Positions 49,498 through 59,653 are shown, counted from the first letter of the stretch. The stretch: DNA of 60,000 nt from Lingula anatina (GCF_001039355.2 NW_019775636.1:201802-261801), one strand, 5' to 3'. The notes: generated from the sequence alone by a model not told the origin. Numbers and translations are program-made.

Positions 49498-51049
49498 AGT
49501 TAATATGTTCAGATTATGAACTGCCACCCCATGTTAACCCTGATCTCAAACATAAAGATGGACAATATTTGGCAATAATATTTACAACAAGAGTTTTATA
49601 ATATTGCTTCTTGATATTAATGTGAATTACCTGAAAAGCTTCTGCTTTCCCGAAAATAGCCAATATGAATTGTTACGATGGATGCATGCCTTCTTCTTCA
49701 AACTGAATGTTCTTGTCTAACTAGCCTTCATGTTGCTGCATGCTTCTAAACCGATCAATCAATCGAATAAATCAATCAAACAGTGACATGCCACGGTTCT
49801 GAGATAAGTGATAGTCATAATAACCTTGCCTTCTCCCTTCTTTCCTTTATGGTCGCGACCACTTTGTGTGGCGTAATTCTAGTTCATCAATTTAGTGATT
49901 TTTTTTTCCTTCGACGCGTCCTGTTGCAGTTATTTCTGCCAACTATCTTATTCCCAAAGCGCGCCGCAAACCTTGGATTTTTGGTAAAACGTGCCACGTA
50001 AGCTGTCTACATAAGTATTGGCCTTGAGTTTCAATACTCTGTTTTTGAAGTGAAATATTCAACCGCTAAAGGCTAAAATGCGGGATGCGGGGTGGAAACA
50101 TGGGATCTAAGTCAAATCAGAATACTTTAGCATATTATATTGCCGAGTTACATGAATGTACAGCCTTGGCGTTAAGTGTGGAATATTTAATTAGTTTAAA
50201 ACGCATGTGTTCGTTAAATCTATTATTTATGTTTCAAACGTGTATCTCAAGTGAACAAAGTAAATAAAGAAATTTGTGGCTTAGACTGTCAGTAACAATT
50301 AACTGACTGCCTTGTCTAAAGCACTGCCGCATAACGTAATATGATTTCTTTGGAAAGTAGTCTTTTATAGATGGTCAAAATATGCCTAAAACTTTTTGAC
50401 TAATGGTGTATGTAGACAATGACAACGTATGGAACCTTTTATTTTTTGGTGTTTCTTAAATTTCTTGGCTTATACACACCTGTTAGGACACATTAAAAAT
50501 AATAGAATAAACTGGAATAAAGTGATAAGGGAAATAAATGTATTAAAATAACTCTGTTGAGCTGGGTATTCTGCATGGTATAGTAGAGGAAACATTCTAT
50601 ACTTTAGCTATAAGGGCGTGCCTGCAAGTTTTTCTGATACACATGTTTATAAATGTACCATATTATGGCACGTGTGTTTAAAATTCCAGAGATTTCCTGA
50701 ACACTTTTCTTCTCCACTATCAGTTCAAAGAGGGTACACTCACAGCGAAGTATCGATCACAATTAAAAGTGACCAAGATACAATGGTTTCAAGGTGAAAA
50801 AGAAACGATGGGAATAAACAAATAAAACAAACAGTAGAAGCCCTATGTTATGATAAAACATGCTTAATGTCACCATGGATATGTAAATAATGGGTGTGCT
50901 CAAAATATACACGCACAGCAATTGTAACCCCTCAGTATAATATGAGAGCTAAGGTCTGCTTAGTTTCTGAACATTGGCACAAACAAATATCTTTTTGCAG
51001 AAATTTCCTTTTTTGCGATCTAGGAGGATAATTGGTAATGGTGCCTTTT

Positions 51050-51232
51050 ATCCCACACCACCCTGCGGAGCCGTACGATATGGGTTGGTACTAAAACCAC
51101 GAATACCCCAACTTACACNCGCCACCCTGCGGAGCCGGCGGAGCTTACGGAGCCGGCGGAGCCGGCGGAGCCGTACGATACGGGTCGGGACTAAAACCAT
51201 GAGTACCGCCAGCGTACACGCTGGTGGTACTA
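51050..51232. repeat. GC-rich duplicated island with GGCGGAGCC minisatellite and hairpin
   Basis: CACCCTGCGGAGCCGTACGA and TATGGGTTGGTACTAAAACC occur before the N at 51,119. After it the same series recurs (ACGATACGGGTCGGGACTAA), expanded by GGCGGAGCC/TTACGGAGCC repeats at 51,133-51,166. It ends in a 28-bp near-palindrome (GTACCGCCAGCGT / ACGCTGGTGGTAC, 51,203-51,230). The composition contrasts sharply with the AT-rich flanks. Confidence 0.75.
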
Positions 51233-53065
51233 ATAACTTATATATCGATGTTTTGTCAGTGTCCCTAGCTTAGCAAAGCCAAAGACTGATGGCTCAACAT
51301 TGTTCAGGCCTTACCAGCTTTATTGTATTGGTGCTTTGTTTTTTGAAGAGAATTGGAAAGACGTCTTGGATCCTTTTTTGTCTTTTAACCAATTTAAACT
51401 GTTTCAGGCAGTCACTTAAAGGCGTTTTTTTTATTATTATTATTCAAAACTGCCTATATTTATATGTTTTTCTCCTTTTCCATTTTAATCAGTTTACCGC
51501 TTTTGGGTATCACTGCACTAGTCTTTTTTTCGCTATTGTTAAGTTGTTTGGCTTTTTAATTGCACTTCTTCAATTCTTTTCTGCGATAATAAAAGGCTTT
51601 GTACTTCTCCATTGAAAGTGGCAAATGAGGTGCACAACAGAGCATCAGACGCCGCTCGCAATTAATACTTTTTTCCCTTTTTCCCAGCGATAGCATCTCC
51701 GATTTCGAAGATATCAGTGTCAAGTATCTTTTATTCATTTCCATGAACAATCAAAAGTAAAATATTCCAAGAAAAACCATAAACCTAAATGGGGATAAAG
51801 AGAAAAACAAATTGTCCAATTTACGAGAAAAGTGCGATCCTTATCTCTATGCTGGGTTTACACGAGTTGAAAGCTGGATTTCCCTTGGAACGCGCCCCGT
51901 TCGCACACTTTCAAACCAACCAATGGGAATAAAAACTCTAATTATGTTATGAATAAAAGGAAAACTCCCCGCATTCACCAATGTATTCCGTTATTTCTTC
52001 AATCTACGGTCAAAACATCAAAACGAACCTGGCGCGCACTCGACCTGAACCCCTTTCGGCTATGAAAATCCACAATTTAAACGACGTAAAACAAATTGTC
52101 TGTTTAGCGTCACAAAAACGATATCGATTCATTGAATAAAAAACCCTTTGTATGCGCCATTGCATAATGTGCCATCACCCCCAGGGAGCCATTGCAGTAC
52201 AAAATAAGTCAAAAACCCAGTCCTACCAAGCTCGGCCGCAGCTTATCTCAAATATCATGAAATTGATTAAGATTGCAATCAAGAGTAATGGGAAACTTCT
52301 CTTTCAGTGCAAATTGCTTTCCTAACCAAAAGCGTGTATCTTGAATTACCATTGATTTGTACCCATGGCGTTATCTCCGATTTTTCATCTTTTTTATTTT
52401 TCATTTAAGGGCAAAACTATGGCTTTGATCTTTAAAGGAGATCTGGTCAATCATTCTAGGTTTCTGTTACTCGGTCGAGATCAAAGTTACGCTGCGACAG
52501 TAAGGCAAAGATGGATCTTTTCTATCTATTGAACAAATCCGGGTGGGTTTTACCCTACACGTGTCCTCAATCTCTGGGTGGTCACTGGATTTAAGTAATG
52601 TTTTCAACTAATTAACTGGACATCGCAGGGGGCGGATAAGGACATGGAGAGTTTTCTTAGTGCATTGCTGTTTTTTTCTCTGTTGAAAATAAGACTAAGA
52701 GTTACGCAGCTTGTTCAAAAAAAGCCAATATTAACACATTTATTTACCAGCAGCATTGAAAGCTGGTCATTCACACAGCGTATGGATTCAACATCAAATG
52801 CATATTTTAATTTTTTTAAAATACTTAGTATTACATAGTGTGAAAACTACCTATAACTTCAGTATCAGAGTTATCCATAGTTTTCATTCCAATTCTACTG
52901 GACGTTTGAAAACATTCTCTCCACTGATATACGGTGTGTAGAGACCCATTCAATTTACAATTGAAAAAATGGGTCAAACTTGAGTTATTTCTATGTCAAG
53001 CTAGAGAGAGACACAACAGATATGGTGCAGATACGACATCTAACCATATCGATCCAATCTACTCC
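51233..53065. other. Region downstream of the C3orf33-like gene, nothing recognised
   Basis: A T-rich 108-codon frame at 51,289-51,615 is hydrophobic because of base composition and has no family motif. The 3'UTR of the C3orf33-like gene may reach into the right part. Confidence 0.5.
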
Positions 53066-53071
53066 TTTATT
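53066..53071 (-). terminator. Candidate polyadenylation signal of the C3orf33-like gene
   Basis: TTTATT on the plus strand reads AATAAA on the minus strand, about 390 bp beyond the stop codon. This is the nearest canonical hexamer I saw downstream of the stop. Another lies near 52,737-52,742. In AT-rich DNA such hexamers also arise by chance. Confidence 0.3.
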
Positions 53072-53461
53072 GTACCACAACCGCCATTGTTAAATCCACA
53101 CTCATACACGATTGTGAAAACAGCCGAGTGTCATCAAGACATGACCTGCTGACCTTACACGGTACTGAATAAAACCGTCACAACTAAACTGTTGATTTGC
53201 TATGTTAAATCTGAAACCTTGAAGATGCGGAGCTAATCTCAGCAACCACAGAAAATTAATAAAACGTTACCATAACATTACGTTCTTAAAAACGTTCTTA
53301 AATGCTCTGTGTTTGCTGGGATAATTTCGTCCTTTTCCACCCATCATAAATCCTTGTTAAAATTAAACTGCTGCATTTGCTTGTGTTTTTTTAAGTTTAT
53401 CAACAGCCATGGCAGTACATGTACTAGCATAATAACAACAAAATCTCATCATCTCATCTCA

Positions 53462-53695
53462 TCAAACCTCACTTTCCCTAGTTTGTCTTCTGTTTTTTAA
53501 ATACTCCCAAAGTGTTAGCGGTGATCTTAGTACTCTCACAAAAATGTTCTGTTTTGGCTGTTCTGCCTTTCTCAACTGTTTCATAAACTTGAGGTACTCT
53601 CTGTCTTTACAATCTTTGAATTCTTCCATTGGTGTGACTGTAGCTAAGCCTTCCCGCACTAATTCTGCATTGAAACAGTCCTTCTTGAAAGCAAA
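53462..53695 (-). CDS. C3orf33-like, coding exon 5 (residues 186-262, stop)
   Basis: The acceptor TCTCTCCTTCCAG precedes 78 codons ending in TGA at 53464-53462. It begins FAFKKDCFNAELVREGLATV, equivalent to 'LN..I+..GLG+T' in vertebrate C3orf33, and continues with a Lys/Arg/Glu-rich segment (FKDCKDREYLKFMKQLRKAE). That segment looks helical and amphipathic. A short basic tail (LKNRRQTRESEV) follows. A downstream Met in the same exon is not needed as a start. Confidence 0.9.
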   Translation of the reverse strand, partial: FAFKKDCFNAELVREGLATVTPMEEFKDCKDREYLKFMKQLRKAEQPKQNIFVRVLRSPLTLWEYLKNRRQTRESEV

Positions 53696-56600
53696 CTGGA
53701 AGGAGAGAGAAGAAAAAGGTCATTTTCATGTCAAAATTTGTGATTTGCTTTTGATTAAATGTCTCTTTAATTTTTTTTTCTTTTTTGCGTTGGTATGTTT
53801 AAAACTTTCATTTATAAGTTGTACAAAAAATACACATTACCCTTTGGACGTAAAAAAGACAATTATCAACTTGTTTTGAATAATAATAATAATAATAATA
53901 AAGTTAAATGACAAAATCTAAGAAATATCAATCCTCTTTTCTCTTTATCACCAAATAAAGATGAACATTATCCGCAACTATTCAAATTGAGTTACAAGCC
54001 ATCGTCCTGTTGAAGCTTCTGGTTTTTAAATGACTCTCAATGTGAAAATAAAAACTGAGAATTTCACTCTTGGTGTTAAAAAATGAAAAATTTGGAACTC
54101 CAAAGCAAGTCCATAATATGTTATCCTTCCAGAGGTGTGGATAAGGCATAACTTGGTGAAGTCGGAAAAATTGCTACCATTTCCACGAAAATTACAACAT
54201 ATAGCGCTTTAATTGTTCACTTCTTTACTTTTATTTCACCTATTTAATTTATTTATTTTGCTACATAAAGGATTCATAAACATTGTCTGACTTTCAACAA
54301 TTTTTCTCAACAGGACCAAGAAAATCCAGGAAAGATGCAGCTGAATATTGCTGGCATGCAAAAACTCCGATCATGCTTAGCTTGAATGTGTTAGGTGTGA
54401 CAGCGTGTGCTCAACTATCACAATGCATTACTATGACCTAATCACTTTGTACAGCTCACCCATGGGTTCCTAGTCTGTATAATGCAGTCCAGCGTGTCAG
54501 GATTCTCAGGGTTCACCCTCAACATACGGAACCATATATAACGTCTGTCACACTCCGCCTGGATCCATGGCACGCCCACAACCTCCTCCAGCTTGATACC
54601 TGCTAGCCTCACTTTCAGAAAACCTGGGTCTGAAAGAAAACAGTAAGAATTAATAAAAATAAGCTCATTCAATTCAAACTAGAGCAGATGTTGTTGTAAT
54701 TAAAACATTGCAAATACCCTATTTTAATATTTTTAAATTGCAAAATCTGAAAGGAAACATTAATTACAAAAAAAAGATAATAAATAAAATACAAAAAAAA
54801 AAAAAAAAGATTACCCATCAGTTCCAAACTACAAAAATGTAAAAAAAAAAATATATCTGTAACTTAACAATTAATTTCCCAAGAAACTGGAAGAGTGAGT
54901 TAATGACTTCTATTGAAAATAACTAGATTTTGCTTCAACACTATAATACTGGTAGTATCTTTACATAGGCTGACAATATGGCTTTCCCTGGTCATAAGAA
55001 GGACTTCATTGGGCAAGTCAAATTTTCAACATGGTTTCCCACAAAAGCAAGGTTTTCATTTGGATCAGTCTTTCCCCTCACCAGGCTAATATTAAAAAGG
55101 TGTTAAAGTCTTGTCAATCTTTGATTTTTTTTATTTATTTATTTTTTTTTTTTGGGGGGGGGGGGGTATGTGGCTTGGAGTACACTTTCTTTTCAAAGGA
55201 GGATTTATCTTTTAGTTAATTCTGGAAGGGTGACGACTTAGAAAATATGTTGTCAGCCACTGCTATAATATATTTACAGATTTCATTTTTGTGGGTCAGA
55301 CTGTTTAACACAAATCAAACTAAAACATAGAAATACAAATGATTCCTAGACCTACCAGATTTCTTCAAAACACCAAATCCTACAAATAACAATAACATGT
55401 CTTCTTAAAAATAACTGGAAATAATATAAAAGTTTCCATTCTGGCAACTTTTCTCCAAATGACATGTAACAGAAACTTGTACAAGCCAAAGTTTCAAAAC
55501 TTGGACTCTTCACACACCAAGTGTTTCATGCCTGTTCTACATATAACAGGTTCTGATTTCAGCTGGCAATCATTTAGTCATTTGGCCAACTAAACATAAA
55601 CTCCTTGAGAGTGTGCATCTGGGTACTCTATCAGATTTAATTGCATAATGCAATGAAACCTAATCTCCAACCATTTAATTCAGGTTAGTACAGAGATGAT
55701 TGACACTGACTTCTGCCAANGTAATTACACTGTCTGGGGTAGTGCTACATGTAGCAATTTTTTTTCGCTTAGCCAAATCACCACATTTTTGTCAATTTGT
55801 TATCAAAATGTTTATAATTTGGCTAAAACATGTCAAATCAAGCCCTTTTCTTTAGCCAATTTAAGTCAGTTTTAGCATTTGGCTAAATTGGCAAGTGTTA
55901 GCGCCACCCCAGACTATGGTTGTTTACTTACTTACATAACACCAACATACCAAACAAAATTAATCTGTTTAAGGATATTGTTAGTCTTTGTCAAAAACTC
56001 CTTATTTACTGTCTTAAGCTTATTTACAATGTTTTGGATAACAGATAAATCTTCAGTGGTCATTGAACGATTGCTAGAGAAATATAAATGCTGATGTTTT
56101 GTATTTTCGAGGAGATTTTTATTGTTTTAATTCATCACAAAGACAGATACTTTTCTGAATAAACAGATGCAGGAAAACCTCATTTTTGGTATCGGGGTGA
56201 TAAGAAAAGCTTACAGTGCCCTTTATAAGCCATGCCAAAGGTGGCGATTCTGCTTGTAGGCAACTCTCTTATGCATTAGCCTGGTGAATTTAATAAACTT
56301 AGAAGTTGTCAAATTCTCATTCAAGCTGGCCTGATACAGAAAAAGGTACAGCTTGATATGAAAAGGGCCTTACTTGATGTCAGTCGTAAGGCTTCAATCA
56401 AATTTCCGATGGGAATGTGTTCCACGTCTAACGTCCCATTGTTATGGCAATGTCTGATCTGACCTGCTAGCTGGACGTGGTTGTCAATGAATCTTTTTGG
56501 TATTTCTGACACATGACGAAACTGGCGAAACTAAAGAGAAAAACATATTTAAAATTTTGGTAACTGTGAACAAATTTTTGAAGCACTGAGAAATAACAAG

Positions 56601-57573
56601 AAACATCAATCAGTGTATAAATACAAATGGATGAGTTAAATACATTTTTCTACAGTAAATACCAAAAAATATTCTAGTTTCTGGAAAGTTACAAGTTACT
56701 TTGTAATTATACTAGTCCTGTTAAAAATGTAACAAGTCACCATACCAGGGATATACCCTTGGCTAGTATACTCTAGTTTCTGGTCAATTGCAAATTACTT
56801 TGTAATTTTACTACTCCTGTTTTAAAGATGTAACAAGTCACCAAACCAAATCTATACTTTTGGTTACATTCTAGTTTCTGGGCTGTTACAAGTTAGTTTG
56901 TAATTATACTACTCCTGTTGTAACAAATCATCATACCAGAGCTATACTTTTGGCTATAGTCCCCAGGGCCACTGCACCCACAACATACGGCACCAACTGC
57001 AAGTTAAAATAGAATAAAGGTCATTCCTACATACCACATATATTATAAATGTACATAAAGATTTATCCAGTTGCAGTTTTTCAAAACCAAGTAACAGAAA
57101 ATTAAATACACTGGCTTTAAAAACTCTGGTGTACTGTAGCAGTGGTATGAGCATGTACTGACAATGCATTAGTTCAAGTTTCTTAAGAGAGAATGACAAA
57201 ATGTTTGAGTTAGTATCACTTGTGTTTTGTGAAGGGCACAATAAAAGATTCCTTTGAAGCAACAAATATAACCCCAACATTCATACTAGTACTTGATTTG
57301 AGCTTAAGCTAAATAAAGGTCTACCATTATATTTATTGTACAACATAATGGAACAAACAGCTTGTTTTTCTAATTTATTTTATTTATTTACCCTGAACAC
57401 ATTCATGTGATCATCAACATAGATGGCACAGGTCCTGATGAAGTTGGTTGGGATTTCTTCCTCTTCATCATCGTCATCATCATCTGTCCGAGAGTATTGG
57501 GTGATATGCGCTGTAGGCCGGGGCTGTACCGGGGCTGCACTCAGCAGTCGGGCAAACATGACTGTGCAGTTGC
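53462..57573 (-). CDS. C3orf33-like membrane protein gene (five coding exons, 262 aa)
   Basis: This is the gene-level entry; the exons are listed separately. Joining 57559-57392, 56996-56937, 56530-56374, 54629-54460 and 53695-53462 gives one uninterrupted 262-codon frame. All introns are GT..AG and the phases agree (0, 0, 1, 0). Product layout: residues 1-56 are an N-terminal tail with an acidic D/E run at 26-35; 57-76 are a hydrophobic segment, a likely membrane anchor; about 84-120 contain EIPKRFIDNHVQLAGQI and LDVEHIPIG; about 134-185 contain VRLAGIKLEE; 194-205 contain NAELVREGLATV; the tail is basic and Lys/Arg-rich. From family knowledge, the order of these blocks, including the EHIPI motif, matches vertebrate C3orf33 (about 290 aa). 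The region after the anchor resembles an SNase/OB-like fold, but I cannot confirm the nuclease catalytic set, so no activity is assigned. Human C3orf33 has been linked to ERK/AP-1 signalling, but its biochemical role is unsettled. The orthology call is by eye. Confidence 0.87.
53880..53900. repeat. (AAT)n microsatellite in intron 4
   Basis: Seven AAT units within the intron between coding exons 4 and 5. Confidence 0.95.
54460..54629 (-). CDS. C3orf33-like, coding exon 4 (residues 129-185)
   Basis: The acceptor TTTTCTTTCAG and donor TGG|GTGAGC flank 170 bp, which completes a split Asn codon and ends in phase 0. It encodes VRLAGIKLEEVVGVPWIQAE followed by a WFRML...DTLDCII segment. This resembles the central strands of an SNase-like fold and the 'VKLAGVELAE..W' block of vertebrate C3orf33. 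Confidence 0.9.
54791..54852. repeat. Poly-A tracts in intron 3
   Basis: Runs of about 16 and 11 A. In the gene's orientation these are poly-T. Confidence 0.9.
55125..55167. repeat. Poly-T / poly-G junction in intron 3
   Basis: ATTTATTTATT and a T run of about 13 are followed by 13 G. On the coding strand this is a C run followed by A. Confidence 0.95.
55732..55915. mobile_element. MITE-like inverted repeat in intron 3 of the C3orf33-like gene
   Basis: The left end GTCTGGGGTAGTGCTA and the right end TAGCGCCACCCCAGAC are imperfect inverted repeats. Inner inverted and direct words, including TTAGCCAA/TTGGCTAA, recur across the 184 bp. There is no coding capacity, and no clear target-site duplication was found. 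A single N sits just outside the left end at 55,720. Confidence 0.6.
56374..56530 (-). CDS. C3orf33-like, coding exon 3 (residues 77-128)
   Basis: The acceptor TTCTCTTTAG is followed by phase-0 coding, and the donor is TCAA|GTAAGG, phase 1. It encodes FRQFRHVSEIPKRFIDNHVQ, then LAGQIRHC and GTLDVEHIPIGNLIEALRL. The pattern 'IP..FI..+V.L.G.+......L.VEHIPI' is the most diagnostic block shared with vertebrate C3orf33. Confidence 0.9.
56673..56958. repeat. Three-copy 98-99 bp tandem repeat overlapping exon 2 and its splice donor
   Basis: Copies begin with TCTAGTTTCTGG at 56,673, 56,772 and 56,870. Each continues with TTACAAGTTA-like, TTTGTAATT.TACTA, TCCTGTT, TAACAA.TCA and finally a block ending TTGGCTA. 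The last block of copy three is the 3' end of coding exon 2 with its donor (minus strand AGCTCTG|GTATGA). The same block in copies one and two reads CCCTG|GTATGG (GT at 56,745-56,744) and TTTG|GTTTGG (GT at 56,846-56,845). Confidence 0.9.
56937..56996 (-). CDS. C3orf33-like, coding exon 2 (membrane segment, residues 57-76)
   Basis: This 60-bp exon is too short to stand out as an open frame. The acceptor TTTTAACTTGCAG and donor CTG|GTATGA flank twenty codons, phase 0 at both ends. They encode a hydrophobic stretch (LVPYVVGAVALG...AKSIAL) with a small-residue core and one Lys near the end, at the position of the transmembrane segment of C3orf33. Its 3' end and donor lie within a copy of the intron 2 tandem repeat. 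Confidence 0.82.
57392..57559 (-). CDS. C3orf33-like, coding exon 1 (residues 1-56)
   Basis: The exon starts with ATG at 57559 and ends AGG|GTAAAT, phase 0. It encodes a short basic/hydrophobic start (MFARLLSAAPVQ), then an acidic tract of six Asp and four Glu, then a segment ending YVDDHMNVFR. This end corresponds to the DDH..R block just before the membrane anchor in vertebrate C3orf33. The acidic tract is written in repetitive GAT/GAC/GAA/GAG codons and is likely to vary in length between alleles. The tail is about 18 residues longer than in human. Confidence 0.82.
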
Positions 57574-57916
57574 CTAATGGGAAGATGAATGGTGAACATC
57601 ATGTAAAAAGATGTTAGAAACAGTGTAATGGACTCATATGGGGATATATGCGCTAAGTTACGGCATTAATTAACTGACCATGCACAACACAACACAATAC
57701 ACAGCACAGAAAATATGAGAGAGAGAGAGAGACCGTCTCTAGCTCGTACAGGCACATGTAACTGGCCGCCTGTAACTTGTCAGTCTAGCGTAACGTTAAC
57801 GCAAGGCATACACTTTTTTAAAGAAATAAACATAATTTCTGACAAATAACCATTAAGTGTAAAATGTTTAGCATATTCAAACAGTCAACTATGATAATTT
57901 TGCGGAGAAAACGTAC
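57574..57916 (-). other. Intron in the 5'UTR of the C3orf33-like gene
   Basis: A donor CAG|GTACGT (reading down from 57917) and an acceptor TTCCCATTAG ending at 57574 bound a 343-bp intron. Joining the flanks puts an in-frame TAA upstream of the ATG at 57559, which supports that ATG as the start. The intron contains a short GA run near 57,718-57,732. The donor is inferred from its consensus only; no transcript evidence is available. Confidence 0.5.
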
Positions 57917-58060
57917 CTGAGATGTTGTTGTATGATATAATTTACACATGCAACCTTGACCTTGACAGACTGCACGTTTTACCGCTTACCGCAAAGCGGC
58001 GGACTGTCGTGAGACTGTTGTTCTCTGAGCGGTCATTTAGATTATCTCAACGTGGAGCAT
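57917..58060 (-). promoter_or_regulatory. Probable 5'UTR exon and promoter area of the C3orf33-like gene
   Basis: The 3' limit of this exon is the donor CAG|GTACGT. The upstream limit is a guess, because no TATA box or clear initiator was found. The stretch at about 57,975-58,035 is locally CpG-rich compared with its surroundings and includes a small hairpin, CCGCTT..AAGCGG. That would suit a TATA-less housekeeping promoter. The exon has no coding potential in the gene's frame because of a TAA upstream of the ATG. Confidence 0.35.
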
Positions 58061-58359
58061 CTGAAAAATAAAAGTTAAACAGCCTGTCTTCTTTGTCATC
58101 ATTTGCCTTCAGATTTTACTCTAAAAAGGAAAATGGCAGCAAATAAAGCCATCACATTCAATTTATCCTTTATAAAATTTGTAACTTTGGCTTTTTTTGA
58201 CATAAGTAGGGCGTGGGTAATAAAGGTACGTTGAACATGAATGCCTGTATGTAGGCCTACAGAACTAATTGAGTTGTTCGTATTCCAAAGATGGAGGCAT
58301 CCTTTCAAAGTGAGTAAAATGGACTAAATTTTGATCCCAGTACGGGAATTAGTATCATT

Positions 58360-58374
58360 GGGGGGGGGGGGGGG
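58360..58374. repeat. Poly-G tract
   Basis: About 15 G upstream of the C3orf33-like gene. Confidence 0.97.
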
Positions 58375-58679
58375 TACGTATTGTACATGTAGACTGGAAT
58401 ATTCCCTCTGCCTTGGAATGCGGAAGTTTTGGAAATAAACGTTGAACTACAGGGTACTGGTGTATGTTTTTCAAATATGGGGGGCAACATCTCTTTACTT
58501 ATCGTACGCTGCACCGTGGGGCCAAAGTAGGCCTATGGCATTTTCTCTCCACCAGAAGCCTTATACGGCTGTTTATACGTCTAACTACAGGTACGTGTCG
58601 ATTGGGATTAAGGCATAGGCTACCTGTATTTACTATACAGATAAATACACCTACAGTGTATCCATATGTAGGCTACAGG

Positions 58680-58845
58680 CAGAGGCGGATCCAGGATTAT
58701 TTGAATGGTGGGTCCCGAACGACAGGCCTCGGATGCTAAACTGACCAACGCCCCCTTGACGTGGGTTTCAGGGCCTGCTCAAGGCCCCCGAAATTTTTTG
58801 GTGTTATGGAGAGCAAACAGTGCCCTTTGGTACGGTTTAGAACAG

Positions 58846-58877
<32 letters not shown>

Positions 58878-58892
58878 CTAAACCTGCCACTA
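58680..58892. mobile_element. hAT-like MITE with C homopolymer, upstream of the C3orf33-like gene
   Basis: The left end CAGAGGCGGATCCAGGA has the CAG.GGCGGAT start typical of many hAT termini. The right end, reading inward on the minus strand, is TAGTGGCAGGTTTAGAGG. Flanking octamers are GCTACAGG (58,672-58,679) and TGTACAGG (58,893-58,900), matching at six of eight positions and consistent with an aged 8-bp target duplication. A long C run lies just inside the right end. It encodes no transposase, so it would be non-autonomous. Confidence 0.65.
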
Positions 58893-59653
58893 TGTACAGG
58901 TATTATTAATGTATTGCAAGAAATTATTAAGTTAAGGGACGTTGAAAGCTAATGTCATCTAGATTGCGATGTTCCGGAGATACACTATTATAAAGTTACA
59001 TTTTTAAATGCAAAAACAAAGATCATACTTATACCGGTATGTACATGTACAATTAATGAAGTGAAAGAAATCCAAATGGCCACCAATATAGGTCTACTAG
59101 TATATCCAATGAAAAGTATTGAGAAGTATTGATTTCCATATATTAGACCTATAATTTTGGTCACGGCACTTAAAACGTGGACATTAAAGTAGTTCCGATG
59201 CTATTTGATAGAACCAAAATTGTCGACCACAGCAATGAAATTTTAACAAAACTATAACTCTAAATTTTAAAGTATATCATGCTTCACTATAAGTTTTGAA
59301 TTAAATATATCATAACGCCACCTAATAACAGGACAGAACATTGTTATATGAAATAGTCACATCAGAAAATTCAGATATACCAGGTAAGATCTAGAGATCT
59401 AGCATGCAGTGAGAGTAGCATTGGTGATGACCGATTGCCCTTAATTAAATTAAACGTGTAAAATTGAACCACTGGCATTTCTCAGCCCAGTGTGAATACG
59501 TACATGTACATATGATAAAGATTAACTGACACCAAAAACGATCTACATATGTACCAAGCACTGATCATGTCATAGTCTACAGTATTTTTGATATAGATAA
59601 CACGTCCTATGCTGTTTATTTAAGTAGGACATTGACACATTGACACTGGACAG
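58893..59653. other. Intergenic between the MITE and the possible start exon
   Basis: AT-rich unique sequence. It may contain the promoter of a plus-strand gene starting at 59,654, but no TATA box or other element stands out. Confidence 0.4.

Larger units (their letters stand above)
42851..51049. other. Intergenic, rich in simple repeats
   Basis: Homopolymer C/G runs and dinucleotide repeats are concentrated between 44.3 and 49.5 kb. Between them the sequence is unique and AT-rich. No gene is recognised. Confidence 0.55.

Noticed and set aside
51289-51615. Hydrophobic 108-codon frame suggesting a membrane protein
   Set aside because: The hydrophobicity follows from T-rich codons, and no family pattern is present.
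55720-55720. Single N considered as another repeat-junction marker
   Set aside because: No duplicated sequence is seen on its two sides, unlike the Ns at 20,265, 21,965 and 51,119.
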